Under the pieces are notes generated by a model. The model did not search any database, was not told the DNA's origin, and saw nothing but the letters and a program-made list of their open reading frames with translations. From Mycobacterium bourgelatii (GTDB taxonomy: Bacteria > Actinomycetota > Actinomycetes > Mycobacteriales > Mycobacteriaceae), in assembly GCF_010723575.1 (NCBI RefSeq), contig NZ_BLKZ01000001.1, forward strand, positions 4,650,001 through 4,714,000: a DNA stretch of 64,000 nt. The letters run 5' to 3'. Below, piece by piece: positions 29,735 through 38,877 of the stretch; positions within the stretch are counted from its first letter, which is position 1, and every line of letters begins with the position of its first letter. The translations under genes and the position numbers were made by a program.

Positions 29735-31060
29735 TCAACTGAGTTGGGCGAGATAACGCATTGCCTTGATGCCGGGCAAGAAGAAGTACGCCCCGCCGGT
29801 CAGGGTCGTAAATGCTGGAAGTCCTTTGAGGACCTTTCGTATCGGACGCTTGGGGATCTTGAATTCGAGCGTGCCGTCCTGCGTGCCGCAGATCGGATCG
29901 TGTTCGTTGCCCAACTCGTGAAAGGTCCGGTCGTTGATCCAGACGTTCTGGGCGAACTCGAACTGCCGCATCAGGTTTGCGCAGATGATGAACGCGGCGA
30001 TGCCGCGGTCGGCGCCGTCGTCGGCAGCTCCGTCTGGAAGCGCAGGACCGTAGGTAGCCCCGCGGCGGATCATCCGCCGTCGGTTCATGTTGTGCGCGGT
30101 GTCCCTAGGGTTGAGCCGCCTCGCGTGAGCGCCGAGCGGGCATGCGTACCCATGCGGGTCCATCTCTTTGTAGTTGAAGTCGTTGTTGCGCATGGGATCG
30201 GCACCCAACTCGGGGTCATCCTTATCGGGCGCCAGCACAAGCGGGGCGCCGCTGCGCCAGCGACCCATGAACTTCGCCGCAAGCAACTCCTGTTCCTCGG
30301 GGGTCTCGGCGTTGTCGCTCAAGTACTCTCGGAAGAGGCCGACATGTTCCTGCAGCCGTCGGTACGCGGCGTATGTGCCGTTCCGGGACAGCACGTCCGG
30401 TTGCGGCAGATTAACTACCGGACCCAATTCGTCGGGATAGCCGAGGATGAACTCGCCCGCCTTCAGCGGGTCGCCGGAGCCCGGAGTGGGCTCCTCGCCG
30501 GTCCCCTCGATCACCGGTTGAGACAGGCGATCCCGGAAGCCGAAGTGGTCGTGGGCATAGTTGAACGGCGGTGTGGCATTCAGGTCCAGATACGATAGCC
30601 GCCGCACACCACCGATACGCGCGAGAAGGTCGTCGTGGACGCCGGTGGCCCTGGCCTGCTCGGCGTCATCACGGGCGAACAGGATCGCAATCGCGTGCAG
30701 ATCCTCGCCGGCCAAACCGCCGACCCAGTTGTCGGGGTGGTTGGGGCCGGTATCACCCAAGATGTCAGCGCGTGCAGCCATCCCTTGGCGAAAGGCCTCG
30801 GGGAAGGTGTCCAGTGACTCCTCGGGCACTCCCAACGCTCGAAGACCCGTCCACGTGAACCCCAGCGTGACCCACCGCTTGGTGTCGTCCATCGTGCTCG
30901 GCACCGATGCCGCCGACTCCACGACTTCCACCATTTCGGACAGCCACGCCCGGCCGCCGACGGCCGTGTCGAAGGACAGGAACTCGTAGCGACCGGTCAT
31001 CGCCGGCGTGCGGGTCAGCAGAATGTGCTGGATGTCATCGAGTTCAAGCATGTTTGCCAC
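29735..31060 (-). CDS. Dyp-type heme peroxidase
   Basis: DyP peroxidases use hydrogen peroxide to oxidise bulky substrates such as aromatic compounds. The 441 residues carry the family GxxD motif as GFRDRLSQP (catalytic Asp177), the proximal heme ligand His312 in CPLGAHARRLNPRD, and Arg residues in NRRRMIRRGATYGP. The protein resembles the longer P/D-type DyPs more than the short encapsulin cargo type. It has no Tat signal and no neighbouring encapsulin gene, so it is probably cytosolic. The start is GTG at 31060 or ATG at 31051. It is the middle gene of a three-gene cassette. Confidence 0.88.
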   Translation of the reverse strand: MANMLELDDIQHILLTRTPAMTGRYEFLSFDTAVGGRAWLSEMVEVVESAASVPSTMDDTKRWVTLGFTWTGLRALGVPEESLDTFPEAFRQGMAARADILGDTGPNHPDNWVGGLAGEDLHAIAILFARDDAEQARATGVHDDLLARIGGVRRLSYLDLNATPPFNYAHDHFGFRDRLSQPVIEGTGEEPTPGSGDPLKAGEFILGYPDELGPVVNLPQPDVLSRNGTYAAYRRLQEHVGLFREYLSDNAETPEEQELLAAKFMGRWRSGAPLVLAPDKDDPELGADPMRNNDFNYKEMDPHGYACPLGAHARRLNPRDTAHNMNRRRMIRRGATYGPALPDGAADDGADRGIAAFIICANLMRQFEFAQNVWINDRTFHELGNEHDPICGTQDGTLEFKIPKRPIRKVLKGLPAFTTLTGGAYFFLPGIKAMRYLAQLS

Positions 31061-31072
31061 AGACTGCGGCGT

Positions 31073-31633
31073 TCACTGCATCTGATCGAGCATCGTGGAG
31101 AATGCCGCCTTGAGCCGCAGAGCTTTCTTGACCTCGTCCGCTGTGACGTACGGGTATTCACCGTATTCCAAGAAGCTCGGGAAGTGGTGGTCGCGCACGA
31201 ACTGCACAAATGCTTCCGGATTCTCCTTCCAGTCCTCGGGGAAGCCCTCCAAGTTCACGAAAGCCGTCGTGATTCCGGTCTGGCTGAACAACTGCACCGC
31301 GTCTTCGGTGTACTTGTCGAAGTCGGTGTCGAAGATGCCTTGGTATTGGAAGTACAAGCCGAACCCCACATCGAAAAGCACCCAGCGCAGGTAGTGCAGG
31401 CGCAAGACGGCTAGCGCGTCCGGACTGGCTTTGATCGTCTCCTCGATCTGCTTGCCGTAGGCACGAAGCGCCTCCTCACGGCCCTCCTTGACCTTTGCGA
31501 TGATGGAAAATCCGTAGCAAGCCGGAGTTCGCGGATAAACCGGGCCGTAACGGCCGCGTTGCGGTTCGAAGTAGCCCTCCTTGGGGATGGCCATCGCCGC
31601 CGGCTTACTCCAATCCTGATCGAACGCAGCCAT
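31073..31633 (-). CDS. Unknown protein, possible dimeric alpha-beta barrel, first gene of the DyP cassette
   Basis: The 186-residue form starts at ATG 31633, which is preceded by GGAAGGG at good spacing; GTG at 31651 and ATG at 31648 and 31636 are alternatives. The middle shows strand-helix-strand segments (ACYGFSIIAKVKEGREEALR; RLHYLRWVLFD; GLYFQYQGIFDTDFDKYTED). These resemble the ferredoxin-like fold shared by DyP peroxidases and Dabb proteins. It lacks the DyP catalytic Asp and heme His motifs. Only about 12 bases separate it from the DyP gene, so it probably acts with the peroxidase as a partner or heme-handling protein. That is inference. Confidence 0.7.
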   Translation of the reverse strand: MAAFDQDWSKPAAMAIPKEGYFEPQRGRYGPVYPRTPACYGFSIIAKVKEGREEALRAYGKQIEETIKASPDALAVLRLHYLRWVLFDVGFGLYFQYQGIFDTDFDKYTEDAVQLFSQTGITTAFVNLEGFPEDWKENPEAFVQFVRDHHFPSFLEYGEYPYVTADEVKKALRLKAAFSTMLDQMQ

Positions 31634-31842
31634 CTTCATCCCTTCCATCACCTTCTGATGGGCCGGACGCTAGCACTCGATCTTGTCCACGTCTGCATAA
31701 TCGGCGCGACACCGAACTCTGTTCACATTCAAGCTATGCCCAGTGCCGTTTTCGCTGGTCGGCTGTACTGGCCGGGTGATCGTTGGGTCGGCGGTGTTCC
31801 CCCCAGGCGGCGAGGTCACCGCCCGGTAAAGCTCGTTGCGTG

Positions 31843-32160
31843 AGTGTGGGATTCAGCCCGACGCCGGCGCGCGCCCGGCACCGGAGCGGCGAGCATGTCG
31901 GCCCGTCCGGCGGCGACGTGCACGCTGTCGCCGAGGCTTTTACCGCATTACTGGTGCGTGGCGGACTGACATTCGGCGACGGACCCGACGACGCGCCCGC
32001 TTCGGCGCGCATGTTGTGCTGGATGGTCGAGCGCAGTTTCTACCAGGCATCGAGGATTTCCGAACCGGAACTCGAGCACGAAGCCGCGGGTCCCAGTGCA
32101 GATGCGCCCAGTCATGGCACGGCTTGCCGCGAGTCGAACACCAGTCCGCCACCGTGCTAG
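31843..32160 (+). pseudogene. Possible C-terminal remnant of a TetR-type regulator
   Basis: The frame contains VAEAFTALLVRGGLTFGDGP and ARMLCWMVERSFYQASRIS, which looks like the ligand-binding C-terminal half of TetR-family regulators. No DNA-binding N-terminal domain is found upstream, and the last 30 residues are low quality. It lies divergent from the DyP cassette and may be what is left of its regulator. The match is by pattern only. Confidence 0.35.
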
Positions 32161-32268
32161 ACGTGAATTCCGCAGACGCCGCAAATGCGGCAGTCTTGTC
32201 CCCATGCCGACGGGTTGTTCGCGGTCCTGACGGATACCCTTCGATCCAATTCCAATGAGGTGGTCAAC

Positions 32269-32655
32269 GTGACAAGGACGCAACGCCACGATGCCGGCAA
32301 CCGGTCGCTGATCGAGGACGCTCTCGGTCATGTTCGCGAGGCGGCACCAGTCGGTTGGCAGCGCGTGCGTGTGGAATTCATCTCGGCCGCCGATCCGCCT
32401 TTCGCCCGGGGATGGGCGGTGGTCGGCTCGGACACCCTGCCGGTGCCCGTGCTGCCTGAAGCCATCGAGCTGCTGATGGAATTTCAACGCCGTGCTATCG
32501 AGGGCGATGGCGCCGGATTCCGCAAGGTGATCGCCGAATGCGACTGCGCGGAGGACCTCAAGGTGCACACCGTGCCCGCGCAGGCTTCCGGTCGGACTCC
32601 AGGTTCGGGCGGGGAGCGCGGAGGCAAGCTCCGCAGGATCTGGTCACGTCGATAG
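32269..32655 (+). CDS. Hypothetical protein, weakly reminiscent of YezG-like immunity proteins
   Basis: GTG at 32269 with GAGG eight bases upstream gives 128 residues; an in-frame ATG at 32185 would add 28 residues of poor quality. The core reads IEDALGHVREAAPVGWQRVR, then EFISAADPPFARGWAV and LMEFQRRAIEGDGAGFRKVI. The order (helix, Trp-containing turn, strand, long helix) recalls actinobacterial YezG-type immunity-like proteins, but I cannot confirm it. No toxin gene is seen next to it. It is followed by a dispersed palindromic repeat. Confidence 0.55.
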   Translation: MTRTQRHDAGNRSLIEDALGHVREAAPVGWQRVRVEFISAADPPFARGWAVVGSDTLPVPVLPEAIELLMEFQRRAIEGDGAGFRKVIAECDCAEDLKVHTVPAQASGRTPGSGGERGGKLRRIWSRR

Positions 32656-32678
32656 CGGCGTTGGCCGCCGAGCCCGGC

Positions 32679-32740
32679 GCGAGCGCGCGCATTTGTACGT
32701 AATCTGCGGCGTGTCGCCGTACAAACGCGGTCGCTCGCGA
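32679..32740. repeat. Dispersed palindromic repeat, copy 1
   Basis: The arms GCGAGCGCGCGCATTTGTAC and its partner near 32717-32738 form an imperfect 21-bp inverted repeat around a short centre. The right half, GGCGTGTCGCCGTACAAACG followed by CGGTCGCTCGC, closely matches the repeat at 59525-59584. It lies between the hypothetical protein and the 3' end of the PucR pseudogene. Confidence 0.75.
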
Positions 32741-32773
32741 ACTTCGCGCAGGAACCGCGTGGCGATCTTCTGG

Positions 32774-34100
32774 TTAACCCTCGAGGACTGCAGTACCAAG
32801 CCGGTGGCAGACGAGCAATGCCAGCTCGACGTCGAGCCTGTCGTCCTCGATCGGGCATCCCCGGCGACTGATCGCCCGCTGCACGCGATATTTCACCGAG
32901 TTGAAATGCAGGTTGAGCTCCTCGGCCGCCGCCTTGTAGCTGCCGCCCTCCCGAAGAAACACCCGCAGCGTTTCGCGCAGGAGTCGATCGTTTTTGGAAT
33001 CGTTCGCCAGCGGGCCGAGAGTCTCACGCACCCACGCGCGCGTTTCGCCGATATCGCCGCTCAACAGTGCCGCCGGGGTCAATCCCGGCTCGCTTGCGGC
33101 GACAATGCGGGGCGACGCGGATCCGGCGGCGATTGCCACGCGGCGGGCATTCTGCGCCTGGCCGTGCGAGCGCCGGAACCCGTCGACGCCGGGCAGCGCC
33201 GTCCCGAGCGCGACACGCGGTCCGTCGGACTTATCGGCTAGCAGTGCGCGGATGCGCCCGATCGGGTTGGCACCGGCGTCGGCCCCGAGTGCGATCCAGC
33301 CCCATCCGGTGAGCCGATCGGCCGCGATGAACAACGCATTGCTGGCCTGCGCGGTGTCGGCGATTTCGTTGAGATAGCGTTCCAGCCTTGTCGGGCAGCC
33401 AGAGGATGAGCGCCAAATGCGTTCGCCGCAGCGGGTAGCCGATGGCCGTCGTCATCGCGTCCACGTCGACGTCGCCGCCGGTGAGGATCTCGGCAACGCG
33501 GACGGCACGCACGCGGCTGCGGTTCTCCAGCCAAAGGTCCCGCTCGGCCTCGTATACCTCAACGACTTGTTGGGAAATCCAGTCGATATACCGGAAGGTC
33601 ACCTCGGTCATCCACTCGAAGACGTCGCGGCCAAGCGCCGGATCGAGGTTGAGCGTGCGGACCTCGTCGGCAATCATCCCCACCATCGCCTGATGCCCCA
33701 ACCGATATGCACGCACCATTGCATGCATCGGCACGCCGCGCTGCGCCAGCCGCCTGGCGTATTCGAGCGCCGCAGTAGGGGGCTCGACTCGATCGATCGG
33801 AATGTCGTGCTGGAAGGCGCGAAAGACCGTATCCACGTTTCCTGCGGTACTGGCGGCGAGCAGGCCCATCAGTTGGGCGTCGCCAGGGAGCTCCGAGATA
33901 CCCCTCGTCAAGGTGTCCACCACGGCCCGCGTCAGGCTGGGTAGCCGGGCGGCGAGCCGATCGACCACCGCGGCGGCTGTCTCGGTGACGGCCGCCTCGT
34001 CGCACCGGTTCGGATCCGGCATGAACAAACTGTAGAACGTCTCGGGACCCGACTGTGGGAAATACTGTCTTCCGGCGACAAAAGCGGGAATGAAGTTCAT
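32774..34100 (-). pseudogene. PucR/CdaR-type transcriptional regulator with a single frameshift
   Basis: The upstream frame (34100 to about 33388) encodes the N-terminal sensory and GGDEF-like CdaR regions, ending in LRRTHLALILWLPDK. The downstream frame resumes with LERYLNEIADTAQASNALFI and ends with the PucR helix-turn-helix (ETLRVFLREGGSYKAAAEEL, then NLHFNSVKYRVQRA). Removing one C of the CC at 33386-33387 restores a full regulator of about 440 residues. It diverges from the acyl-CoA ligase operon with only 47 bases between start codons and probably controlled it. The lesion could be real or a sequencing error. Confidence 0.8.
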
Positions 34101-34147
34101 GGCGTCGCGACGGTGTTTTGAGCGCCGCCGATTCGTACGTTCATCAC

Positions 34148-35611
34148 ATGAACTTGCCTACCCTCCCCGACCTTCGCGCACAGCAGGACCCCGGCGCGCC
34201 GGCCATCGCCGACGACCGGTTTGACCTCAACAACGCACAGTTCCTCGACGCGGTCACCGGCGCCGCCGCGACCCTGCAGGCGCACGGCGTTCGCGCCGGC
34301 GATGTCGTTGCCGTCATGCTGCCCAACACCGCCAGCCTTGTCGTATCCCTTTTCGCAGCATGGCGTCTGGGCGCGGCGGTGACCCCGATCAATCCCGCGC
34401 TCGCGCCGGCGGAGGCGGTCTATCAGGTGGCCGACGCCGCGGCGAAGGTCGTGATTGTTGACTATCCCATCGATTTCGAGGTTTCTGCGGAGGTGCTCCT
34501 GACCGATGAGCTGACCTCCGCCGGGTCCGCGGCTGCCACCCCGGTCGTCGGTGATGCGCTCGCACTGCTGATCTACACCAGCGGAACGACGGGGCGCCCC
34601 AAAGGAGTCATGCTCGACCACGCCAACCTGGATGCGATGTGCGCCATGGCGATCGATGCGTTCAAACTCACCGAAGCCGACCACAGCCTGCTGATCCTGC
34701 CCCTGTTCCACGCCAACGGCATTGTGGCGGGCACGCTTTCACCGCTGCTCGCAGGCGGTCGCACGACCATCGCCGGCCGGTTCAGCCCGAAGACATTCTG
34801 GAATCGGATCGAGCGGAGCCGCGCCACGTACTTCTCGGCCGTCCCAACCATCTACGCGATGCTGGCCGACCTGCCCGCCGAGATCCGCCCGGATGCATCC
34901 TCGGTACGGTTCGCCGTCTGCGGTGCCGCCCCAGCCAGCGTCCAGCTGCTGAACAAGTTTGAAAACCGTTATGGCATACCACTTATCGAAGGGTACGGAC
35001 TGTCCGAAGGGTCCTGTGCGAGCACTATCAACCCGCTCCACGGTACGCGCAAGGCGGGCACGGTCGGACTGCCGCTGCCCGGGCAGACGATCCGCATCGC
35101 CGACGCAAGCGGTCAACCCGTCCCCGACGGTCAGGCCGGCGAAGTCCTAATACAAGGACCAAATGTCATGCGCGGGTATCTAAATCGGCCGGAGGAGACC
35201 GCCAAGGCGCTGGTCGGCGGCTGGCTGCATACCGGCGACATCGGCCGGTTCGACGAGGACGGCTACCTCGTTCTCGTCGACCGGGCCAAGGACATGATCA
35301 TCCGTGGCGGCGAGAACATCTATCCGAAGGAAATCGAGACCGTCGTCTACCAGTTGCCGGAAATCGCCGAGGCGGCCGTAGTCGGCCGCGCCCATCCGGT
35401 CTACGGCGAAGAGCCCGTCCTGTTCGTCGGGACGACCCCGGGTATGACAATCGAGCCCGATCAGATTCGCGAGTACCTCTCCGGTGCCATAGCGAAATAC
35501 AAGCTGCCCGTTGAGATCACGATTCTTGACGAACTTCCGAAGAACCCCGTCGGCAAAATCGACAAGCCGTCGCTCCGGAAGAACTTGCAGACCGTTCCGC
35601 ACACCGCGTAA
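34148..35611 (+). CDS. AMP-binding acyl-CoA ligase (FadD-like)
   Basis: The protein should activate a carboxylic acid as an acyl-AMP and then as the CoA thioester. The 487 residues show the P-loop-like YTSGTTGRPKGVMLDH (about 144-159), EGYGLSEGSCAST, GWLHTGDIGRFDEDGYL and RAKDMIIRGGENIYPKEIE, ending with the catalytic Lys in NPVGKIDKPSLR. I used the ATG at 34148 (MNLPTLPDL), not the TTG 30 bases upstream. It is the first of five same-strand genes and probably loads the substrate for the downstream redox enzymes. Confidence 0.93.
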   Translation: MNLPTLPDLRAQQDPGAPAIADDRFDLNNAQFLDAVTGAAATLQAHGVRAGDVVAVMLPNTASLVVSLFAAWRLGAAVTPINPALAPAEAVYQVADAAAKVVIVDYPIDFEVSAEVLLTDELTSAGSAAATPVVGDALALLIYTSGTTGRPKGVMLDHANLDAMCAMAIDAFKLTEADHSLLILPLFHANGIVAGTLSPLLAGGRTTIAGRFSPKTFWNRIERSRATYFSAVPTIYAMLADLPAEIRPDASSVRFAVCGAAPASVQLLNKFENRYGIPLIEGYGLSEGSCASTINPLHGTRKAGTVGLPLPGQTIRIADASGQPVPDGQAGEVLIQGPNVMRGYLNRPEETAKALVGGWLHTGDIGRFDEDGYLVLVDRAKDMIIRGGENIYPKEIETVVYQLPEIAEAAVVGRAHPVYGEEPVLFVGTTPGMTIEPDQIREYLSGAIAKYKLPVEITILDELPKNPVGKIDKPSLRKNLQTVPHTA

Positions 35612-35655
35612 CACCCAACCTCCAACACCCATCCAACGAACCAGGATTCACTCAA

Positions 35656-37434
35656 ATGGGATTTACTACACCGGTGTTCCCGGACGTCGATCCGGACACG
35701 TTTCTGCAGAAGACATTTACGGAGCGGATGCGCCTGCTCACGACCAACTGGGTTGACAACGGGTTCGGCTCGCCGACGATGGTCCACGCGATCTACATCG
35801 TCAAACTGATCTTCTGCTACGCGCTGGGCGGTGTCCTCGTCGCCACGTTGACGTCGGATCTGCCGGCGTTCTGGCACATCTCCGAATGGTGGAACCAGCC
35901 GATCGTGTATCAAAAGTTCGTGCTCTGGACCGTGCTGCTCGAGTGCTTGAACGTCGCGGGCGCATGGGGACCGTTGTGCGGCAAGGTCAAACCGATGACT
36001 GGTGGAGCCCGTTTCTGGGCACGACCGGGCACCATCCGGTTACGTCCCTTCAGGTGGGTGCCATTCACCGGCGGAGACCGCCGTACCTGGTTCGACGTGG
36101 TGCTCTATGTCGCGCTGCTCATCGCCGTTGCCGTTCCGCTGCTTTCACCCGGCGTGCACAGCGACTCACTGTCTGCGGTCATGCCCCACAACGTCTCGGG
36201 TCTGGTGAGTCCGGTTCTACTCGTCGCACCGATGGTGCTGCTGGTAGTGCTCGGTCTGCGGGACAAAATCATCTTCCTGGCTGCACGCAGCGAGCAGTAC
36301 CTGCCCGCGATCCTTTTCTTCACGGTCCTGCCGTTCATCGACATGATCATCGCGCTCAAGCTGCTGATCGTCGCGGTGTGGGTCGGTGCGGGAGTGTCGA
36401 AGTTCGGCAAGCACTTTTCCAACGTCATCCCGCCGATGGTGAGTAACAGCCCGTTGGTCCGGTTCAAGTGGCTGAAGCGGGCGCACTACCGCGATTTCCC
36501 CCGCGACCTGCGCCCGTCACGGCTCGCCGATGGGATGGCCCACGTGTTGGGCACCACCGTCGAAATCATCGCCCCGCTGATCCTGCTGTTCTCCACCAAC
36601 AAATGGCTGACGGTCGCCGCTGTGGTCCTGATGGTTGGGTTCCACCTGTTCATCATCTCGACGTTCCCCCTGGCGGTACCGCTGGAGTGGAACGTGATGT
36701 TCGCCTACACAACCATTTTCCTGTTCCTCGGCTTCCCGAACTGGAACGGATACGCGACCACGGACATGTCGTCGCCGTGGTTGTTGGCAGGGATCGTCGT
36801 TGGTCTGCTGTTCTTCCCGATCCTCGGCAGCTTCCGACCCGACAAGGTGTCGTTTCTGCCGTCGCTGCGGCAGTACTCCGGCAACTGGGCCTCGGCCGTC
36901 TGGGCGTTCGCGCCAGGTGGGGAGAAGAAGCTCGACAAGGTCACGCGCTCGACGAAGAACCTGGTCGACCAGTTTGTCGACTTCGGGTACGAACCGCGGT
37001 GGGCCGAAATCACGATGCACCAACCCGTTGCGTTTCGGACCATGCACAGCCAGGGCCGCGGCCTGTTGTCGGTGCTACTGAACAACTTGCCCGACATCGA
37101 CACCCGCACCGTGCGTGAGGCTGAGTTCGTCTGCAATTCGTTGATCGGGTTCAACTTCGGTGACGGTCACCTGCATAACGAGGACCTGATCGCCGCTGTG
37201 CAGCGGGAAGCGGCCTTCGAGCCGGGCGAACTGGTGGTCGCGTGGGTCGAGTCGCAGGCCTGGGGCAGCAAGGTACAGCACTACAAGGTCATCGACGCCG
37301 CCCTGGGCGTGATCGAGCGTGGCACTTGGAAGGTCGCCGACGCAGTTGCCGAGCAGCCGTGGCTGCCCAACGGCCCTATCCCGACCGAGGTGAGCTGGAC
37401 TAGGCAGAACCACCGCGTTGAGGCCCTGCCATGA
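35656..37434 (+). CDS. DUF3556 multi-pass membrane protein
   Basis: The 592 residues include about nine or ten membrane helices in the first 400 positions, then a soluble C-terminal domain of about 190 residues (from GGEKKLDKVTRSTKNLVDQF). The family is actinobacterial and of unknown function. It sits 44 bases after the acyl-CoA ligase and overlaps the next gene by 4 bases (ATGA). It could be a membrane-bound modifying enzyme or transporter for the lipid handled by this operon. The sequence alone does not decide. Confidence 0.85.
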   Translation: MGFTTPVFPDVDPDTFLQKTFTERMRLLTTNWVDNGFGSPTMVHAIYIVKLIFCYALGGVLVATLTSDLPAFWHISEWWNQPIVYQKFVLWTVLLECLNVAGAWGPLCGKVKPMTGGARFWARPGTIRLRPFRWVPFTGGDRRTWFDVVLYVALLIAVAVPLLSPGVHSDSLSAVMPHNVSGLVSPVLLVAPMVLLVVLGLRDKIIFLAARSEQYLPAILFFTVLPFIDMIIALKLLIVAVWVGAGVSKFGKHFSNVIPPMVSNSPLVRFKWLKRAHYRDFPRDLRPSRLADGMAHVLGTTVEIIAPLILLFSTNKWLTVAAVVLMVGFHLFIISTFPLAVPLEWNVMFAYTTIFLFLGFPNWNGYATTDMSSPWLLAGIVVGLLFFPILGSFRPDKVSFLPSLRQYSGNWASAVWAFAPGGEKKLDKVTRSTKNLVDQFVDFGYEPRWAEITMHQPVAFRTMHSQGRGLLSVLLNNLPDIDTRTVREAEFVCNSLIGFNFGDGHLHNEDLIAAVQREAAFEPGELVVAWVESQAWGSKVQHYKVIDAALGVIERGTWKVADAVAEQPWLPNGPIPTEVSWTRQNHRVEALP

Positions 37435-38843
37435 GCACCGCGATCGTCGTCGGAGCCGGGCCCAACGGGCTCGCCGCCGCGATCACACTCGCTCAAGCGG
37501 GAGTCCAGGTGACCGTGCTGGAGGCCGCCGACGAGATCGGCGGCGGTACCAGGAGCAGCGAGGCGATCATTCCGGGACTGTTGCATGATCACTGCTCCGC
37601 CATACACCCGATGGCCGTGGGATCGCCGTTTCTTAGTGGGCTGCCATTGGAGCGCTACGGATTGTCCTGGCGGTGGTCCGAGGTCGACTGTGCCCATCCG
37701 CTCGACGACGGCAGCGCCGGCGTGCTCTACCGCTCGGTGGATCAGACGGCGGACGGTCTGGGTGGTGATGGATCGCGCTGGCGCGCACTGTTCAGTGGTC
37801 CATCCTCGAAATACGATGCGCTGTCCGACGACATCATGGGTCCGCTGCTGCGGATTCCCTCACATCCCTTGACACTGGCCCGCTTTGGCGTTCCGACCGT
37901 GCTGCCCGCGTCAACGCTGGCCCGCTGCTTTCGTACCCCCGAAGCCCGCGCCCTGTTCGGAGGTGTTGCCGCCCACACATTCCGGCCTTTGCACCATCCC
38001 ATGACGTCGGCGATCGGACTCGGGATACTCACCGCCGGCCATCGCCACGGCTGGCCGGTCGCTGCCGGCGGCTCGCAATCCATTGCCAACGCGATGGCAT
38101 CGCTGTTGGTCGACCTCGGTGGCAAGATCGAGACCGGCGTGCGTATCGAAACGGCGTCGCAGCTCCCGCCCAACGACGTCACGATGTTCGATCTGGCCCC
38201 GGAGGCGATAGCGGGAATCCTCGGAGATCGGTTGCCGCGCAGGGTTTCCCGGGCCTATCGGCGATTCCGGCGCGGACCGGGTGCATTCAAGGTCGACTTC
38301 GCCGTCGAGGACAGCGTCCCATGGACCAATCCTGCCGCGCGCCACGCTGGGACGGTCCACGTGGTCGGCGAATTCCCCGAGCTGGCCGCCGCCGAACGGG
38401 ACGTTCACGCCGGCCGGATGCCCGAGCGTCCTTTCGTGCTGGTCGGGCAGCAGTATCTCGCCGACCCGCAGCGCTCCGTCGGCAACGTCCATCCGCTATG
38501 GACCTATGCCCACGTCCCGAGCGGCTACACCGGTGATGCGACGGAGGCGATCGTCTGCCAGATCGAGCGATTCGCACCGGGTTTCCGGGAACGGATCGTC
38601 GGATACACGGTCCGATCGACCACGCAGATGGCGTCCTACAACCTCAACTACGTCGGCGGAGACATCATGACTGGCTCGAAGGACGTCCGCCGGCTCGTCT
38701 TCGGTCCGCGCACCACACTCTCGCCCTACCGCGTAGGGATACCCGGAATGTTCATCTGCTCGGCGGCCACACCGCCGGGCCCGGGTGCACACGGCATGTG
38801 CGGGGCCAATGCCGCGCAGCTCGCGCTTGACGAACTGCGTTGA
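37431..38843 (+). CDS. CrtI/phytoene-desaturase-like FAD oxidoreductase
   Basis: The 470 residues begin with a Rossmann FAD site (AIVVGAGPNGLAAAITLAQA) and the GG doublet (EIGGGTRSSEA), as in the phytoene-desaturase/NAD(P)-dependent oxidoreductase family. The C-terminal GMFICSAATPPGPGAHGMCG is the second conserved flavin region. Such enzymes desaturate, isomerise or saturate isoprenoids or other hydrophobic chains. The start overlaps the DUF3556 stop by 4 bases, so the membrane protein and this enzyme are likely made in fixed proportion. Confidence 0.88.
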   Translation: MSTAIVVGAGPNGLAAAITLAQAGVQVTVLEAADEIGGGTRSSEAIIPGLLHDHCSAIHPMAVGSPFLSGLPLERYGLSWRWSEVDCAHPLDDGSAGVLYRSVDQTADGLGGDGSRWRALFSGPSSKYDALSDDIMGPLLRIPSHPLTLARFGVPTVLPASTLARCFRTPEARALFGGVAAHTFRPLHHPMTSAIGLGILTAGHRHGWPVAAGGSQSIANAMASLLVDLGGKIETGVRIETASQLPPNDVTMFDLAPEAIAGILGDRLPRRVSRAYRRFRRGPGAFKVDFAVEDSVPWTNPAARHAGTVHVVGEFPELAAAERDVHAGRMPERPFVLVGQQYLADPQRSVGNVHPLWTYAHVPSGYTGDATEAIVCQIERFAPGFRERIVGYTVRSTTQMASYNLNYVGGDIMTGSKDVRRLVFGPRTTLSPYRVGIPGMFICSAATPPGPGAHGMCGANAAQLALDELR

Positions 38844-38877
38844 ACGACAAATCAAATGACAACTCGAGGAAACGGAA

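Noticed and set aside
29735..31060. DyP peroxidase as encapsulin cargo
   Set aside because: There is no encapsulin gene nearby, and the protein end lacks a recognisable cargo-loading tail.
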